From the NCBI GenBank assembly GCA_928212115.1, contig CAKMRJ010005634.1, positions 129,039,752-129,103,751 on the forward strand: a stretch of DNA of 64,000 bases, written 5' to 3'. Below, piece by piece: positions 23,801 to 35,488 of the stretch. Each line of letters begins with the position of its first letter. Position 1 is the stretch's first letter. Below the pieces are notes generated by a model. It was not told the origin of the DNA. It ran no database searches and saw only the letters and a program-made list of their open reading frames with translations. The stretch is from Lactuca virosa (lineage: Eukaryota > Streptophyta > Magnoliopsida > Asterales > Asteraceae). The position numbers and the translations under genes were made by a program.

Positions 23801-25870
23801 TCCAGGACTACTTTCGAAAGAATGAAAAGCTGGTGTTGAGGAAAAGTGTCGATTCAGAGGCAATGGTTAATCATTCAGAGGTTACTGTTCATATTCAACG
23901 CTTCGACACGCTTCGCTTTCGACATCAAGAATGAAAATTTTTCGTGAGTTAGGTACATTTAAATTTTCGAAATTTCTTTGTTATTTCTTTTCGAAAAATT
24001 TTGAAAACCACAAACATTTCTTTTATTTTCGCTATTTGTTCTTTATTTTCGAAAAATCAAAAATACCAAAAATATTTTTTGTTTTTTTTTTTCTTGTTGA
24101 AAAATCAAAACTCACAAAAATATTTTCTTCTTTTATTTCGAAAATATAAAATCCAAAAAGATTTTTTTGTTTGTAGTTTGCTTCTAATTAGTTCAAGCAG
24201 ATTTTAATAAAGATTTTTAGGAATCATGCTTGCAGTTCTGGGGTCGGGTATTCTTTCGAAAATTTTGAACTAGTTAGGTTGTCCCTAGAAGCATGTTGCA
24301 GCATGTCGACCTAAGCCTCCATTGACTCAATGTGTATTTTCGAAAGCCTTAATGAAATCTTTCATTACAAAAATTTCTTCCCAATCAGGCTGTATTCACA
24401 TTAGTCCCTGAGCTACCTTACTCTTCTCATTGGAGTTAAGAGTTTACTGCTTGGTCCAGACATAGCAGAGGTACAATTCCTTCGAAAACAAATCTTTTTC
24501 ATCCTAAAGTTCTTACACTTTCACACACAATGACATATGTCCGAGAGATTTCTGCTACTACCAATTAGGATCTAGACATATCAAAATTTTGTGTTTATGA
24601 TCTAACATCATGAGACCGTGATGGAAGTGAAACCCTAAATGTCGAACCATTTTAAGGAATTGATGGGGAATTGTGTTCTAGAACTTACGAAACCCTTGTT
24701 TCAGTACCAAAATTTGATACTCAAAATCATATTATTTTTAAGGTTCCAATTACTAGATCCAAACCAGTGATCAAAACAAACAATAATAAGAATGAGTAGA
24801 AGAAGAGAATTATCAAGCAATGCACACGTTCATTCAGAAAAACGTCTGGTACACCTTGAAGATACACACACTGACCGTAAACACTATGATACATCACCCC
24901 TTGACAAACTCTGACACATACTATATATAGGAACAGACTGGCCGTAAACAGGTTTACGGTCGTAAACCTATTTACGGCCGTGAACACCAACTCAGCCGTA
25001 AACTCACTTCAACAAGCTACAAAACATCTCAAACATGACCAAGACCCTATAAGACTTATACAAATGATTGCCTAGCCCAAACCACTAATCTATGACCTAT
25101 CAAAGTATAATTTATTTGATAGTAATCTTGATCAAATGTTCGAAACCCACGACATTTGTTTCCCAACAAGATTTAGGCTTCATTTTGGTTTCAAGAATAT
25201 GATTTCCGTCTGAGTATCTTTCTCAACTTTCGTTACTTAATAAATTTCTCAAAGCTTACTTGTCACTGACTACATTGGTCAAACAAGTAGTTTCGTTTAC
25301 AACTTGTCATACTTATGTTGAGTATGTATTGTAACGAAACATTCAACCACCATGAAAATCCTAATAAAAAGAAGCCCTTCAATACTTCTCAATAAGTATT
25401 CGATTGTAATTCACGGGAAACCACACAAGCTGTGGATCATATCTCTTGATGATTCGCGAAGCAATCTTTGCCCGGGATTTAACTGCTTTTATGTTGAAAT
25501 TTTATTTTCGACATCACAGATCCAAATGTTTTTTTCTTATTGCTTCTTATCTTTTTCCTTAACTTACTGCACTCACGAAATCCTTGAGGTTTTGAGTATT
25601 ACCAACTCAGGCTGATGATTTCGACAGTATGGTATATGACTTCCTTTTCAAACCCTAAAATGAAAGAGCCTAACCTCTATTCCGAAGGTTTTGTTCTTAT
25701 CCACAAGTACTCACGAAGAGACGTTTGAAGTGACGGTTTGGTTATTGTGCGTATTTCTCGGTGATCGTGTCCTATACTTTTTCTGACATGGAGTATATGA
25801 TGGCTACTGGTGCAACTTTCAAGGGCCACGTGTCAAGATCATTAATGATAACCGTTTGAAATTCAAAAGG
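23801..25870 (+). other. Non-coding spacer between pol and env-like gene of Copia-1
   Basis: About 2 kb lack a supported gene. The first part (23930-24200) is T-rich with many TTCGAAAA words. Copia-2 carries a related spacer at 39810-41472. The small ORFs in it are not conserved between the two copies. Confidence 0.75.
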
Positions 25871-25992
25871 GTATACATATATAAAGGGAAATTGGATCAT
25901 CATTCCAAGTTTACGCGTACTAGAAAATCTCCAAACGATCTGTGGTCTATTTCTCTCTTGATTCTTCATCATTCTCAAAGCAAACCCTAATC
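25827..25992 (+). promoter_or_regulatory. Promoter-like block before the Copia-1 env-like gene
   Basis: In order: G-box CACGTG (25827-25832), AACCGTTTGA (about 25849), TATATAAA (25878-25885), and AAACCCTAATC just before the start position at 25993. Copia-2 has the same order at 39850-39698: an ACGTGGC word, AACCGTTTGA, TATAAAA (39808-39802) and AAACCCTAATC before its ATG. The TATA-to-start distance is about 110 bp in both. Confidence 0.55.
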
Positions 25993-28900
25993 CTGGCCGC
26001 TTTTCAATCAAACACAACTGACGATGCATCTTCTCAACAACCCATCATGAAGATCCAAAGTAACAATTATCAAGTGGATGGTGATGTTACTGTGTACCCT
26101 GAAGAACTCAAAATGTTAGTTGTGGATTTAAAATATTCTGTTTTATCGACTGTAATGTTCAGTGCATTTGCAGTACCTATATCCTGGTTATCAATGGCGG
26201 ATTCTACTGCATCCTACAGCAAGACGATGGATACTGTGACTTTCAATTTAATCAATGAGAAGAAGTTTCGTCTTACCAAGAAGTTATTTGTCAAGATTCT
26301 TCAAATCCCTAATTCTCCACCTTTCTACAAAGTCACTAATGAACAGGTGTTACACATGTTCAATGAGATGGGTTATCAACCTACTCTCTTAAAGATCAGT
26401 GAATTCAAGAAGTCTGGTCTTCCAAGTTTGTGGAATTTTCTTTTTGGGATTTACCTTCGATTTCTTACAGGTCGAAGTGTTGGTTTAGATAAAGGGCGTA
26501 TGGAGGTGTATGCTATGGTCGCATGTATTTACTATGATATACCTGTTGACTATGCAAATCAAATGTGGAAAGAATTCTTGAAGAGCATTGACAATACGAA
26601 TGTGGTCGATGGGATTTCATGTGCAAGGTATTGGAGTCTAATTCTTTAATTTTCCTATGAAAAGGAAAGTATTTTGGTGTCTTCTGATGAACCTAAAGCT
26701 GAATTCTTGAAGTATCATTATCCCAAGACGATTGAAGATGATATGAATATTTTTCCAATAGTTGTTAGGATTCCTGATGGGATCCTCAAGAAGGTTGACC
26801 CTTCGAATCCTGTGTTGGAGGCTTATTTACTTACAATCAACACAAATGATGTAATTGGTATTTTGTTGACAAAACATGATGAAGGCTCTTCGAAGAAATC
26901 TCGGAAGTCAAAGACTGTTGATGTCTCAACTCCTGAGAAAAATGTTCAAGAAACAACTGTTTCTAAGTCACCAAAGAAGCAGCTTGCAGAGGTAGTGAGA
27001 GTTTTGAAGATATCTGTAAAATCTCAGGAGACTGCACAACCTGATTCTACCAAGCAGCTTATTCCCACAAAGTCTGGTGTGTTAAAGCGTCTCAAAACGA
27101 TGTCTCATAGATCCAAAAAATCTCCTGAGAGGTCATCTAGTTACTCGCCATCAATGGTTCGTAAGCCCCATGTCACTCAGAAAGGCATTGTTCTTCGCGA
27201 AGTTCCTATGCCAGTGTCACCATCATCGAAGAAGCGCAGGGCTGAGGATGTTGTAAAGCATATTTCTAACAAGACTAAGAAGCCAAAGAAGCGAAAGTTG
27301 ATCCTTCAGGAAGATGAAGAAGAAGAAATTGTTCCGGATTCTCCAATAGGTAATCTTTCACCTCAACAGAAATCCTGCCAAGTCAACATTCGAAATGAAA
27401 GGAATTTTAAGTAGCTTCGTGGAAACTTCGATAGTGGGCACATCTACTATTTTTGGTGAATCAACACAAGTATCGACTCCTATGCAGACTTCGGTCATAC
27501 CACCCAAGGTTTCGTTAACAGAGTCATTTTATGAGGAGGTTCGAACCTCAGGCATTTCCACACACGTATCTGATACGGATGTGAATGTCAACATGGGTGA
27601 AGGAGTTTCGAACAATGAACATCCAGTTGCTACTCAAGGTATTCTTGAACCTTCCACTACTCAAACCAATACTTCGTTACCACCAATTATCACCACTATT
27701 TCCACAACCATTCATTCTCCTACTTTTGATATGGTCATCAATCGACCCATTACTTCTCTCTTTTCATCCCAATCTACTGACCCATCTAAACCTCTTAATG
27801 ATGATGATACTGATGATGGAGGGTTTGGAGGATCATTTGTTGATTTGGAATTTGATCCAGAAGAAGAAAACATTCCGGATCATATGCTTATGTCGGGAAA
27901 ACAATTCAAGATTCTCAACAGGAAGCTTAATTCCTTGTTTCAATCACAAGCAGATGCAGTAGGTCGAAATTTTGTTTCTAGGATTGAAGTTGATGTGATG
28001 GTCAAAGCACAAGAGCTTCGTCTTATGAATAAATTGAATGTGCTGATTCACGAATCGGAGTCTCGAATTCTAGACAAGCTTGATGTCGTGGATAAAAATA
28101 ATGAGTTACGAGTAAAGTCTTCGTCTTCGACTTTTAATAATGATCTCAAGCACTTGCAACATGTTGCCAAGGAACGTCATGTTCTTTTTGTGCAAGATAT
28201 AAAAACTATTCGTGAAAATGTGAATCAAAAGCTTGAAGAAATGAAAGAGAGTGTGCCTTCAGAGCTTCATGACTTGGATAACAAAATATTCTTCTCTTCT
28301 TGAGAAAGTTGATATTATAGCGGATGGTGTTACTACGTTTGTTAAAACCTATCAATCTTTTGATCATAAGTTTGATGAGAAAGCAACTGCTGCTGTCCAC
28401 AAGTTTTGGACAACTTAATACTCTGCTTGAAGAATTGAAGGGAATTGTTTTGAAGTCTGGCTCATCCTCAATCTTTACTCCTAAGTTTGTTGATTAGAAG
28501 TTTTGTTACTTTGAGGCTGCAATTCAAAATATGTTGGCTCCATTATCTCATTTTGTCACTATCTTACCAACGAATTCCCCACCTATTATCACAGGGGTGC
28601 AAGGGGGAGAAAAGGAAGGTGTTGGTAAAGGAGCAAATGTTTCTGAGAAAACGAATGAAGAAACAAAGGTTGTGGGTAAAGTTTTCAAGACTCAAATTCC
28701 TACAACAAAACCTATATTTCCGAAGGCTGAACCAGTAATGGCAACTACAGTTACTACAAGACCAATCACAAAAGGCATAGTAATTGAGTCTACTGGTGGA
28801 GGGAGTTCTTCAAAACCCAAACAAAATGAAGCAGAGAAAGGGAAACGAAAAGGGGTTGTGCTAGAAAAGTCCAAGGAAGAGAAGAAGGCAAAAATTGAAG

Positions 28901-29679
28901 CAGAGATGGAGAAGCAGCGTCAAATTTAGAGTATTTTGATGCTTCGTGCAAATGATCCACCTACAATGAACAAAGGTGATCCAACAAAATTGCACAGTTA
29001 TGAGAATATTGAAGCAAGAGTGTCATACAATGAAATGTATGCATTCGACAATAAGCCAAGGAAGAGTTATGCAATACAGAACACAGAGATGAATCAACTT
29101 GATTTCCCAATCAATGAAATGATGTTCATCACAGCTCAATAAAAAATTATTGAGAAATTCAAGGACGAAGAGGAATTTCTTCATATGAAGCTGAGGTTTC
29201 ATGCTGTGGTGGGAAAGAATCAGGAAGAAGTTTGGTCCCTTATCAAGATTGTTCTTGTGATAAGTGTGACTAAGGATGTATTGTTTGAGAACATGATTCA
29301 GAATTTTCGATATCATGTTGTAAGGGCAAACAATGTGGTGTGTGATTTTTCAGTTGCTGATTTTCCATTGATGAACTTGAATGATCTTATTCAAGTTGCT
29401 ATGATTCTCAAAGATATAGACGCTTCGAAACTTCAAGGAACAGGAAAAGAGATTTTGAGACTTGGTCTTGGTCACATCAAAATCTTTATAGATAATTACT
29501 ATGATTGTCTAGCCTTAACTGATATTGAGTTGTGCACTGAATTGGGAAGGGAAGTAAAAGTTGCTCCTGAAGTTGTGAAGAGTCAAGATAAATTGAAGAA
29601 GTTTCCTGATGGGGAAATTTGTTTAAAGCCTATGGGATTGGTTTTCTCAGGAAAAGACAAGAAAGGAAAAATCAAGTAG
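25993..29679 (+). pseudogene. Copia-1 env-like gene (broken)
   Basis: This is the extra gene after pol found in SIRE/Maximus Copia elements. Its function is unproven; the name env-like reflects position only. The N-terminal ~220 residues contain a conserved block around TGRSVGLDKG (about 26470) that Copia-2 shares. Next come a Lys/Ser/Pro-rich middle with basic nuclear-localisation-like runs (27230-27300), a long helical region with coiled-coil character (about 27880-28300), and a C-terminal domain (28930-29679). The homologue of the Copia-2 start codon reads CTG at 25993. A TAA lies at 26647-26649, with further stops near 28929 and 29140, and frameshifts near 27370, 28280 and 28400. I see no clear signal peptide or strong membrane segment. 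Confidence 0.75.
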
Positions 29680-29792
29680 TTCTTTTTCCAATCTTCAGAA
29701 GTGGAACGGTATACAACTGCTCAATATACGAATTTTATTGTTCGTATTTATAACTGCAAGAAAAACAACGAACTAAGTTCAACACTGATTAC

Positions 29793-29804
29793 AAAGGGGG
29801 AGAA
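29793..29804 (+). other. Polypurine tract of Copia-1
   Basis: AAAGGGGGAGAA lies directly before the 3' LTR. It is identical to the tract of Copia-2 at 35801-35812. Confidence 0.92.
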
Positions 29805-30120
29805 TGTTAGGGTCAAATATGTTGTAATGTGTCGAAGTCATTTGAGTCAGTTTCGAATGTCATCTTATCTATTTACTAAGGCATTTTTGTAACGAAGTCA
29901 TAATGTCGAGTCCTTAGTAATTTTTGTATACTTTCTTATTCTCCTATAAATAGGAGTTGTACTCAGAGTTAGGGAGGACTTTAGCTGTAATTCTGTCTAA
30001 ACACTCTCTGTGTATGTTGAAAGTATAAATGAGCTGAAACAAGATCTTATTTACTCCTAGTGTTCTAATTACGTTGTTTTACTCTGATTTCTTTCATACA
30101 CTCGATTAATCACTTCTACA
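29805..30120 (+). repeat. 3' LTR of Copia-1
   Basis: It has the same length and termini as 6545-6860, with about 14 differences by eye. The TATA box at 29945-29952 reads TATAAATA. Confidence 0.93.
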
Positions 30121-30125
30121 CTTTT
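30121..30125. repeat. Target-site duplication of Copia-1 (CTTTT), right copy
   Basis: It pairs with 6540-6544. Confidence 0.9.
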
Positions 30126-31259
30126 GGACCCCAAGATTAAGTCTTGGCCATTTTCCTTCATTTTGACCTAAGATGGTGTTTGAGTCATGCACTGGGTATG
30201 CATGACTAAAAAGCATCGATTTTTATGGTACTTGGGGTCAAGGGAGACCCTCTAGACTGTCCCATGTTAAGGCTTAATGGATTATGAGCTTAATGCTCAT
30301 TTTTTTATCATATCTTGCCTCACGACGTGAGGAATAAGACCTCACGATGTGAGAGCGTGTTCGAGGAAGTCTCTAGGCAAAAGTCACGACCTCATAACGT
30401 GAGCATAAGGTGCTCACGACGTGAGCATATCCTGTGCAAGTTTTGGGCTCTTTGATTGTTGTCTAGCTTGGTCTTTGACTTATCCTCTGGTTTGGGCTCA
30501 TAATGGATTAAGGATTTTAAAGTAATAGACTTTTGGTTGGGCTTCCCTTGCTGTGCTTGCCCTAATGGGCCATGGATGGTGAATTGGCCTTAGTGGGCCC
30601 AATGGAGTTGGGCCTTGCTTGTGCCCAATAGGCTTGAGCCAATTGTGGGCTTGGTTAGTTGGACCATTTATGGGATTAGTGCTTAGTGGTTTTGCCATGG
30701 TTAATTATTAAAGAATGGTTTAGTTGTTTGGTTCATTTCGTGGAAGCTGGTTCGTAGCAGCTGCAGCAGTTGTAGGATTTATTTGTCGTTCAAGGTGAGT
30801 CTCCTCACTGTTCTATGGGTCGAAGGCACCAATGTCGGCTTATTTTGTTTATGTATTGTAGGAAGACCCGAGGGTAGCCCTTGGCAGGTTGTATGAAAGA
30901 CCAGGAGGTGGCTCTTGGCAAACTGTATGCAAGACAAGAGTTTGAAATCTGGCAGTTAATTAGTTAAGTAGTGTAGATTGTATGCTAGTTGTCTTTGTGA
31001 TGCTTGCATGGAAGACCCAGAGGTGGATCCTGGCACTTGTCTGTAAGACCCAGGGTTTTGGCCCCCGGCCTGGCAAGGAAGTCCACGAGGCGGCTCGTGG
31101 CATAATAGCAAGACTATGGTTGGCACATATCACTTTTATTGATTGATTAGATATATATGATATGCATGGCTCGTTTGATATGTATGGTATGTGGTATTTG
31201 GGGAACTCGCTAAGCTTTGTGCTTACAGTTTGTGGTTTTTGGTTTTAGGTACTTCCGGT
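30126..31259 (+). mobile_element. Gypsy-type LTR remnant (host of Copia-1)
   Basis: The last ~75 bp (about 31185-31259) match the reverse complement of 58732-58800, an LTR part of another copy: ggtatgtggta, ggggaactc, ctaagctttgtgcttac, ggtacttccggt. The match stops abruptly at 31259. Degenerate repeats around the words gaagaccc and ggctcttggca fill 30860-31130. No coding sequence is supported; the minus-strand 66-codon ORF is chance. Confidence 0.6.
30318..30425. repeat. Cluster of short palindromes CTCACGACGTGAG
   Basis: Copies lie at 30319-30331, 30341-30353 (one mismatch), 30391-30403 (two mismatches) and 30413-30425. Each is a 6-bp inverted repeat around one base. Confidence 0.85.
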
Positions 31260-32560
31260 TCATAATACAAAATTTATAAAAATATACAACTTAATACAGT
31301 CTATTTTTAGTTTAATACATAAAATTCACAGAATAACATAATACAATACATTATACACTAACTAACATATTTAAAGAAGGCAAACTCAAACTCTCCCACC
31401 AACACCGGAACCAACTATATACGCCACCAACAACCACATGCACCACCTCGCAATCATCATTCCTTCTAAATCAAATCTGTATATAAAATCATTGATTAAA
31501 AGCTTAAATACTATATTCACAATTTAACAAACCAAATAATTCACTTATTCACAGTTTAATGCAAAATAATTTTAAAAACAAATACATTCTTACATATTTA
31601 TATAGCACAAAAAGTAAATATATTCACAAGAAAATTAATACAAACGTTCATACATAAATCATTCATATTTTAATACAGAATTCATTAAAAATTCACAGCT
31701 TAATACAATCAATTCATATTTCACTGCCCAAATTCACAAGTTAATATAATAAGTTTATAATTTAATGCACAAATTAAACATTCAAAGTCATATTCTCAAC
31801 TTAAAACTTACATGTATACCTTTAGATCTATAGGCTATTGCTTCTTTCAAAGTTTATTTACACAAAGATTCACAATTTAATTTTTACATACTTTATTCAA
31901 AATTAGATAAAATCATATTTGTATATAATGCTTCTTTCATCTTATATTTCAGAACAAACAAAAAAATTAAAAATAATTAAAAATCACAGCTTAATACAAC
32001 AAATTCATAATTTATTACACAATATTCACAGTTTAATATAGTCAATTCACAGTTTAAACAGAAAGTCACAACTTAATACGGTCAATTCACAGTTTAAAAC
32101 ACAAAAATCACAGCTTAATAAACACAAATTCACAGCTTAGTTATGCAATAAATTCACAGTTTAATACATAAAAATTATGCATTCACAACCATATTATCAA
32201 CTTAAAACTCTTAATGCATTCAATTCATAATTTAATACAAAAGATTCACAGCTTAATACAAAAAATTGATAGTTTAATTCATAAAATTCATAGCTTAATA
32301 TAGTCAATTCATAGTTTAAACAGAAAATTCTCAGCTTAATATAGTCAAATCACAGTTTAAAAACAGAAAAATCACAACTTAATGTAGTTAACTCACAGTT
32401 TATATCACAAATATCCTAGTTTAAATGTAACATTAACATAACTAAAAATTAGTGAAACATTAAAACATCACAATTCACAGCTTAAACTACGTAGATTCAT
32501 ATTATTTTGAGAAAACATTACATTCACAGTTTAACAAAAGAAAAACAATCAAATCAAAAA
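31260..32560. repeat. AT-rich minisatellite (ttcacagtttaatac / ttcacagcttaatac)
   Basis: A 15-25-bp motif recurs dozens of times with variable A-rich spacers across 1.3 kb. Two alternating forms, cagtttaa and cagcttaa, are frequent. The array starts exactly where LTR homology ends at 31259. No gene is visible. Confidence 0.8.
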
Positions 32561-32580
32561 GCGACATACTGATGTAGATT

Positions 32581-33400
32581 TGGTAGTGTTTCAGCGAGGA
32601 TTAGAGAGAAAAAGATGGAGGTGAGTTGCACCAGAGTGGAAAGGAAGCAAGGGTGGTCGAAGTTGACGACGATCTCAAATCTGGTATGTCAATCTCGAGG
32701 GAGCTCATAGATCTGGAGGCATAAATCATACATCTAGAGGCAAAAATCATAGATTTGTCGTCGGAGATCATAAATCTATCGCCCGACGATGGCAGATATG
32801 GACCGACCCACTACAGATCTGATGAAAACGAAGGATTTTAAAGGTCGACGACATGCAACGACGGCTGGTAGAGGAGGTGGTAGACCAGGTCTGAACAGAT
32901 CTAGTGGTGTTTCACGGAGATTGAGAGAAAAAAAAGATAGAGAAAAGAGAGATGTGTCACCGAAGCAAGATTGGGTCACTCAATATCACCGGATGGTAGA
33001 TCTGGAGGTGTAAATCATAGATTTGTAGGCGAAAATCATACACCTGTCATCAAAGATCGTAGATCTACCACTGGAGATCATAGATCTATAATGAATCACC
33101 ACAAATCTGATGAAAATGAAAGTTTTTGGAGGTCGAAGACACGTATCAACGGTAGGTGGAGGTGGTGGTGGACAAATCTGGTGGTGTTTCATGGAGATCG
33201 AGATAAAAAAAGGCGAATGGGGATGTGTAACCGGAGCAACATCATAAGAGTGGTTGGGTTGTGGTGGTAGATGTTGCTTCCGCCGAAAGTAGGTGGTGGC
33301 GGTGGTTAGTGGCGGCACCGGAGGTAGTTGGTGGCGGTGGAAAATCACCGGAGGTAGGAGGGAGAGGAAGAGATGTTTGGTGAGAGAGAGGGAGCATGCA
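32581..33400. repeat. Threefold ~300-bp degenerate tandem repeat
   Basis: Units start with (t)ggt(a/g)gtgtttca at about 32581, 32902 and 33180. Each continues with a purine-rich gagagaaaa tract. The first two then repeat gatcatagatct-type words. ORFs in it (32789-33013, 32971-33270) are repeat translations and are not supported. Confidence 0.6.
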
Positions 33401-33566
33401 GTTTTCTAGATCTAATGTTTTGATCTGGCATTTTCAAGTTTCAAATGAAATAATGTGTTTGTGACAAAAATGCCCTTTATAAGAATTATAAAACATCTAA
33501 TTAAGAAATGACATATTATAAGCTAAAATTAGAGGTTCTTAGAGTTCTTAATATTTTTTGGTTCTC

Positions 33567-33568
<2 letters not shown>

Positions 33569-33644
<76 letters not shown>
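33569..33644. repeat. (TA)n microsatellite, 38 units
   Basis: A perfect TA run abuts the left end of the MULE. A shorter one (53493-53528) abuts its right end. Confidence 0.95.
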
Positions 33645-33646
<2 letters not shown>

Positions 33647-33650
33647 TGTT

Positions 33651-33690
33651 GGTTCCTTTGACATAAATAAAAAATTAGAGATTATGAGAT
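33651..33690 (+). repeat. Left terminal inverted repeat of the MULE
   Basis: It starts GGTTCCTTTGACAT and pairs with 53448-53486 with three mismatches and one indel by eye. Confidence 0.85.
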
Positions 33691-33994
33691 AGGTAGATAA
33701 TCCGTTGATGTTATATTTTTTGTTTCTAAAATGTAGCGGTGGTAGAATTATAAATACATTGGTAACTTACTAAATTAACGCCGTTAATAACGATTGTAGT
33801 GCTATTGTTGTAATTTTACAAAGACATATATCAGTTTTGCAGGCTACGATATTGTAACCGCCTATACCATTCTTTTCTTTCTCGATCAAAATCTCAATTG
33901 GAACTCTCACGAAAACCCTCTTTTTCTTTCTTTGTCGCATTTTGCCCTAGTTTTTTTTTATTAGCTGTTCAAATTAAGTTTGGAAAATCGGTAA

Positions 33995-35488
33995 ATGTCT
34001 TCAGGAGAAAATATAAACGAAGTCACATCTTCGTTAATGGAAATGAAAGGTTAGAATGCGAGTGATTTTTCATTTTATTGATAATGCATGTTTGTATTAA
34101 TTAGTTAACTGCAGTTTTATGTTGATAATGATGTTTTTTGTTTTGATTCAGTAGTTTTTCGTCATTTTTACTTGATTTTGATGATTTTATCGTTTAGAGT
34201 TGATCTGTTTTTTTATGATGTTTGTTTGTGTTGGTTTCTTATGTAAGTTGTTGTTGATATTTTCACAGATAAGGATTTCAAAATAAACTATGTTCGAAAA
34301 AAGTTCAAAAATTAAAAAAAAATATATCGAAGGCAGTAGAAGTGTTGTTATTTCCGAAGGTACAGTTCAAAAAATCGATGTTAAAAAAACATATAAAATC
34401 ATCTATGATTAGAACTAGAAATAAACATATAACTTAATGTTAAAGGTTTTTGTTTTAATCATAACTAATTTTGTTATTTTTTCAGTGGATTGAACATAAC
34501 ATTTAGTTATACGTTTATTTCTAGTTCTAATCATAAATGATTTTATACATTTGTTTATAATCATTAGTAAATAGTAATGATAAATGTATGTGTTTATAAT
34601 CATTAGTGATTGTGTGATTTATAATCATAGTTTAGTTTTTTTATTCATAATTGATTATTATATTTTGTGTTTATGTATTTCTATGTATCAAACGTGAATA
34701 TGAAGATCTTTCTGGAGAAGTTAAAGAGAAAAATTTTGAAGAGAAGAAATTTTAAAGATATTTTTTGTAATCATAACTGATTTTGTACTTTTTTCAGTTT
34801 ATTGAACATAACATTTAGTTGTATGTTTATTTTTAATTCTAATCATAAATGATTTTATACGTTTGTTTATAATAATTAGTAAATAGTAATGATAAGTGTA
34901 TGTTTTTGTAATCATTAGTGATTGTGTGATTTGAAATCATAGTTTATTAGTCATATGCATTTTTGTTTAGTACTACTTACTAATTATGTTAATTTTTTGT
35001 AGTAAATGCTTCTGTTGATGAGAAGGAAATTAGATATTTTAGAGAAAAATTCAAAGTTTAAAAATGATAAGGGTATGTTTTTTGCAATCATAAGTGATTA
35101 TGTTTCTTCATTTGCAATTGATTATATGTATTATGTTTTATTTTTTACTAACATTATGTTTCTAATGAAAATTTTAGGTAAAAAAGATACTTTAGAGAGC
35201 TCAAGGAAGACACGGTCATCTTCCAAAAAAGAAAAGGCCAAGGAGGTGTTGCAAACACGGTCAAAGAAATCTAAAAAAACAGTTATTGAACAACCAAAAT
35301 TGAACCTGAGGGTTAAGGTCAAAACTGTAAGTAAGAAACGTGAACTATCTGATGAATATGATTCTGATTTTCAGAGTCGTCCTGGATTTTCAAAGAAACC
35401 AAAGAGAGAAAATAAAGTTGTGAAGAAAGAGAAAAAAAGTTGTTATAAAAGAATTTCCTTCATTGAAGAATAGATGTTCACCCAGTTC
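33995..35488 (+). pseudogene. Second MULE gene, 5' part only (unknown product)
   Basis: Exon 1 (33995-34049) starts at ATG and reads MSSGENINEVTSSL, with a GT donor at 34050. Later exon-like pieces follow: 34269 onward after an AG acceptor, about 34700-34755, 35003-35068, and a last one from about 35178. The last piece is strongly basic, with runs such as KKEKAKE, RSKKSKK and KKPKREN, like a nuclear protein. It ends at the Copia-2 LTR, and no continuation is found on the other side. Some MULEs carry an Ulp1-type protease gene with a basic N-terminal region, but no protease motif is present here, so that identity is a guess. Exact splicing is uncertain. Confidence 0.45.
34457..34943. repeat. 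~310-bp tandem duplication in introns of the second MULE gene
   Basis: 34457-34630 is repeated at 34769-34943 (period 312) with few changes. Each copy contains aatcataaatgatt-type palindromes and an acceptor-like ttttttcag. The duplication may have multiplied a short exon. Confidence 0.75.

Larger units (their letters stand above)
6545..30120 (+). mobile_element. Copia-1: SIRE/Maximus-like Ty1/Copia retrotransposon with env-like gene
   Basis: The order is 316-bp LTR, tRNA-Met-type primer site, gag, protease, integrase, reverse transcriptase, RNase H, a ~2 kb spacer, an env-like gene, PPT and LTR. The order integrase before RT is diagnostic of Copia. The long extra gene after pol is typical of the SIRE/Maximus lineage. 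The span is 23.6 kb, of which 9.6 kb is the Gypsy element inserted in gag. Many frameshifts and stops make every gene non-functional. By eye the two LTRs differ at about 14 of 316 positions. Confidence 0.92.

Noticed and set aside
30498..30698. 66-codon minus-strand ORF rich in Pro
   Set aside because: It lies inside an LTR remnant, with no start context, no homologue in the related LTR and no domain.
32789..33270. Arg/Gly-rich ORFs on both strands
   Set aside because: They come from the threefold ~300-bp repeat, with no conserved frame between units.
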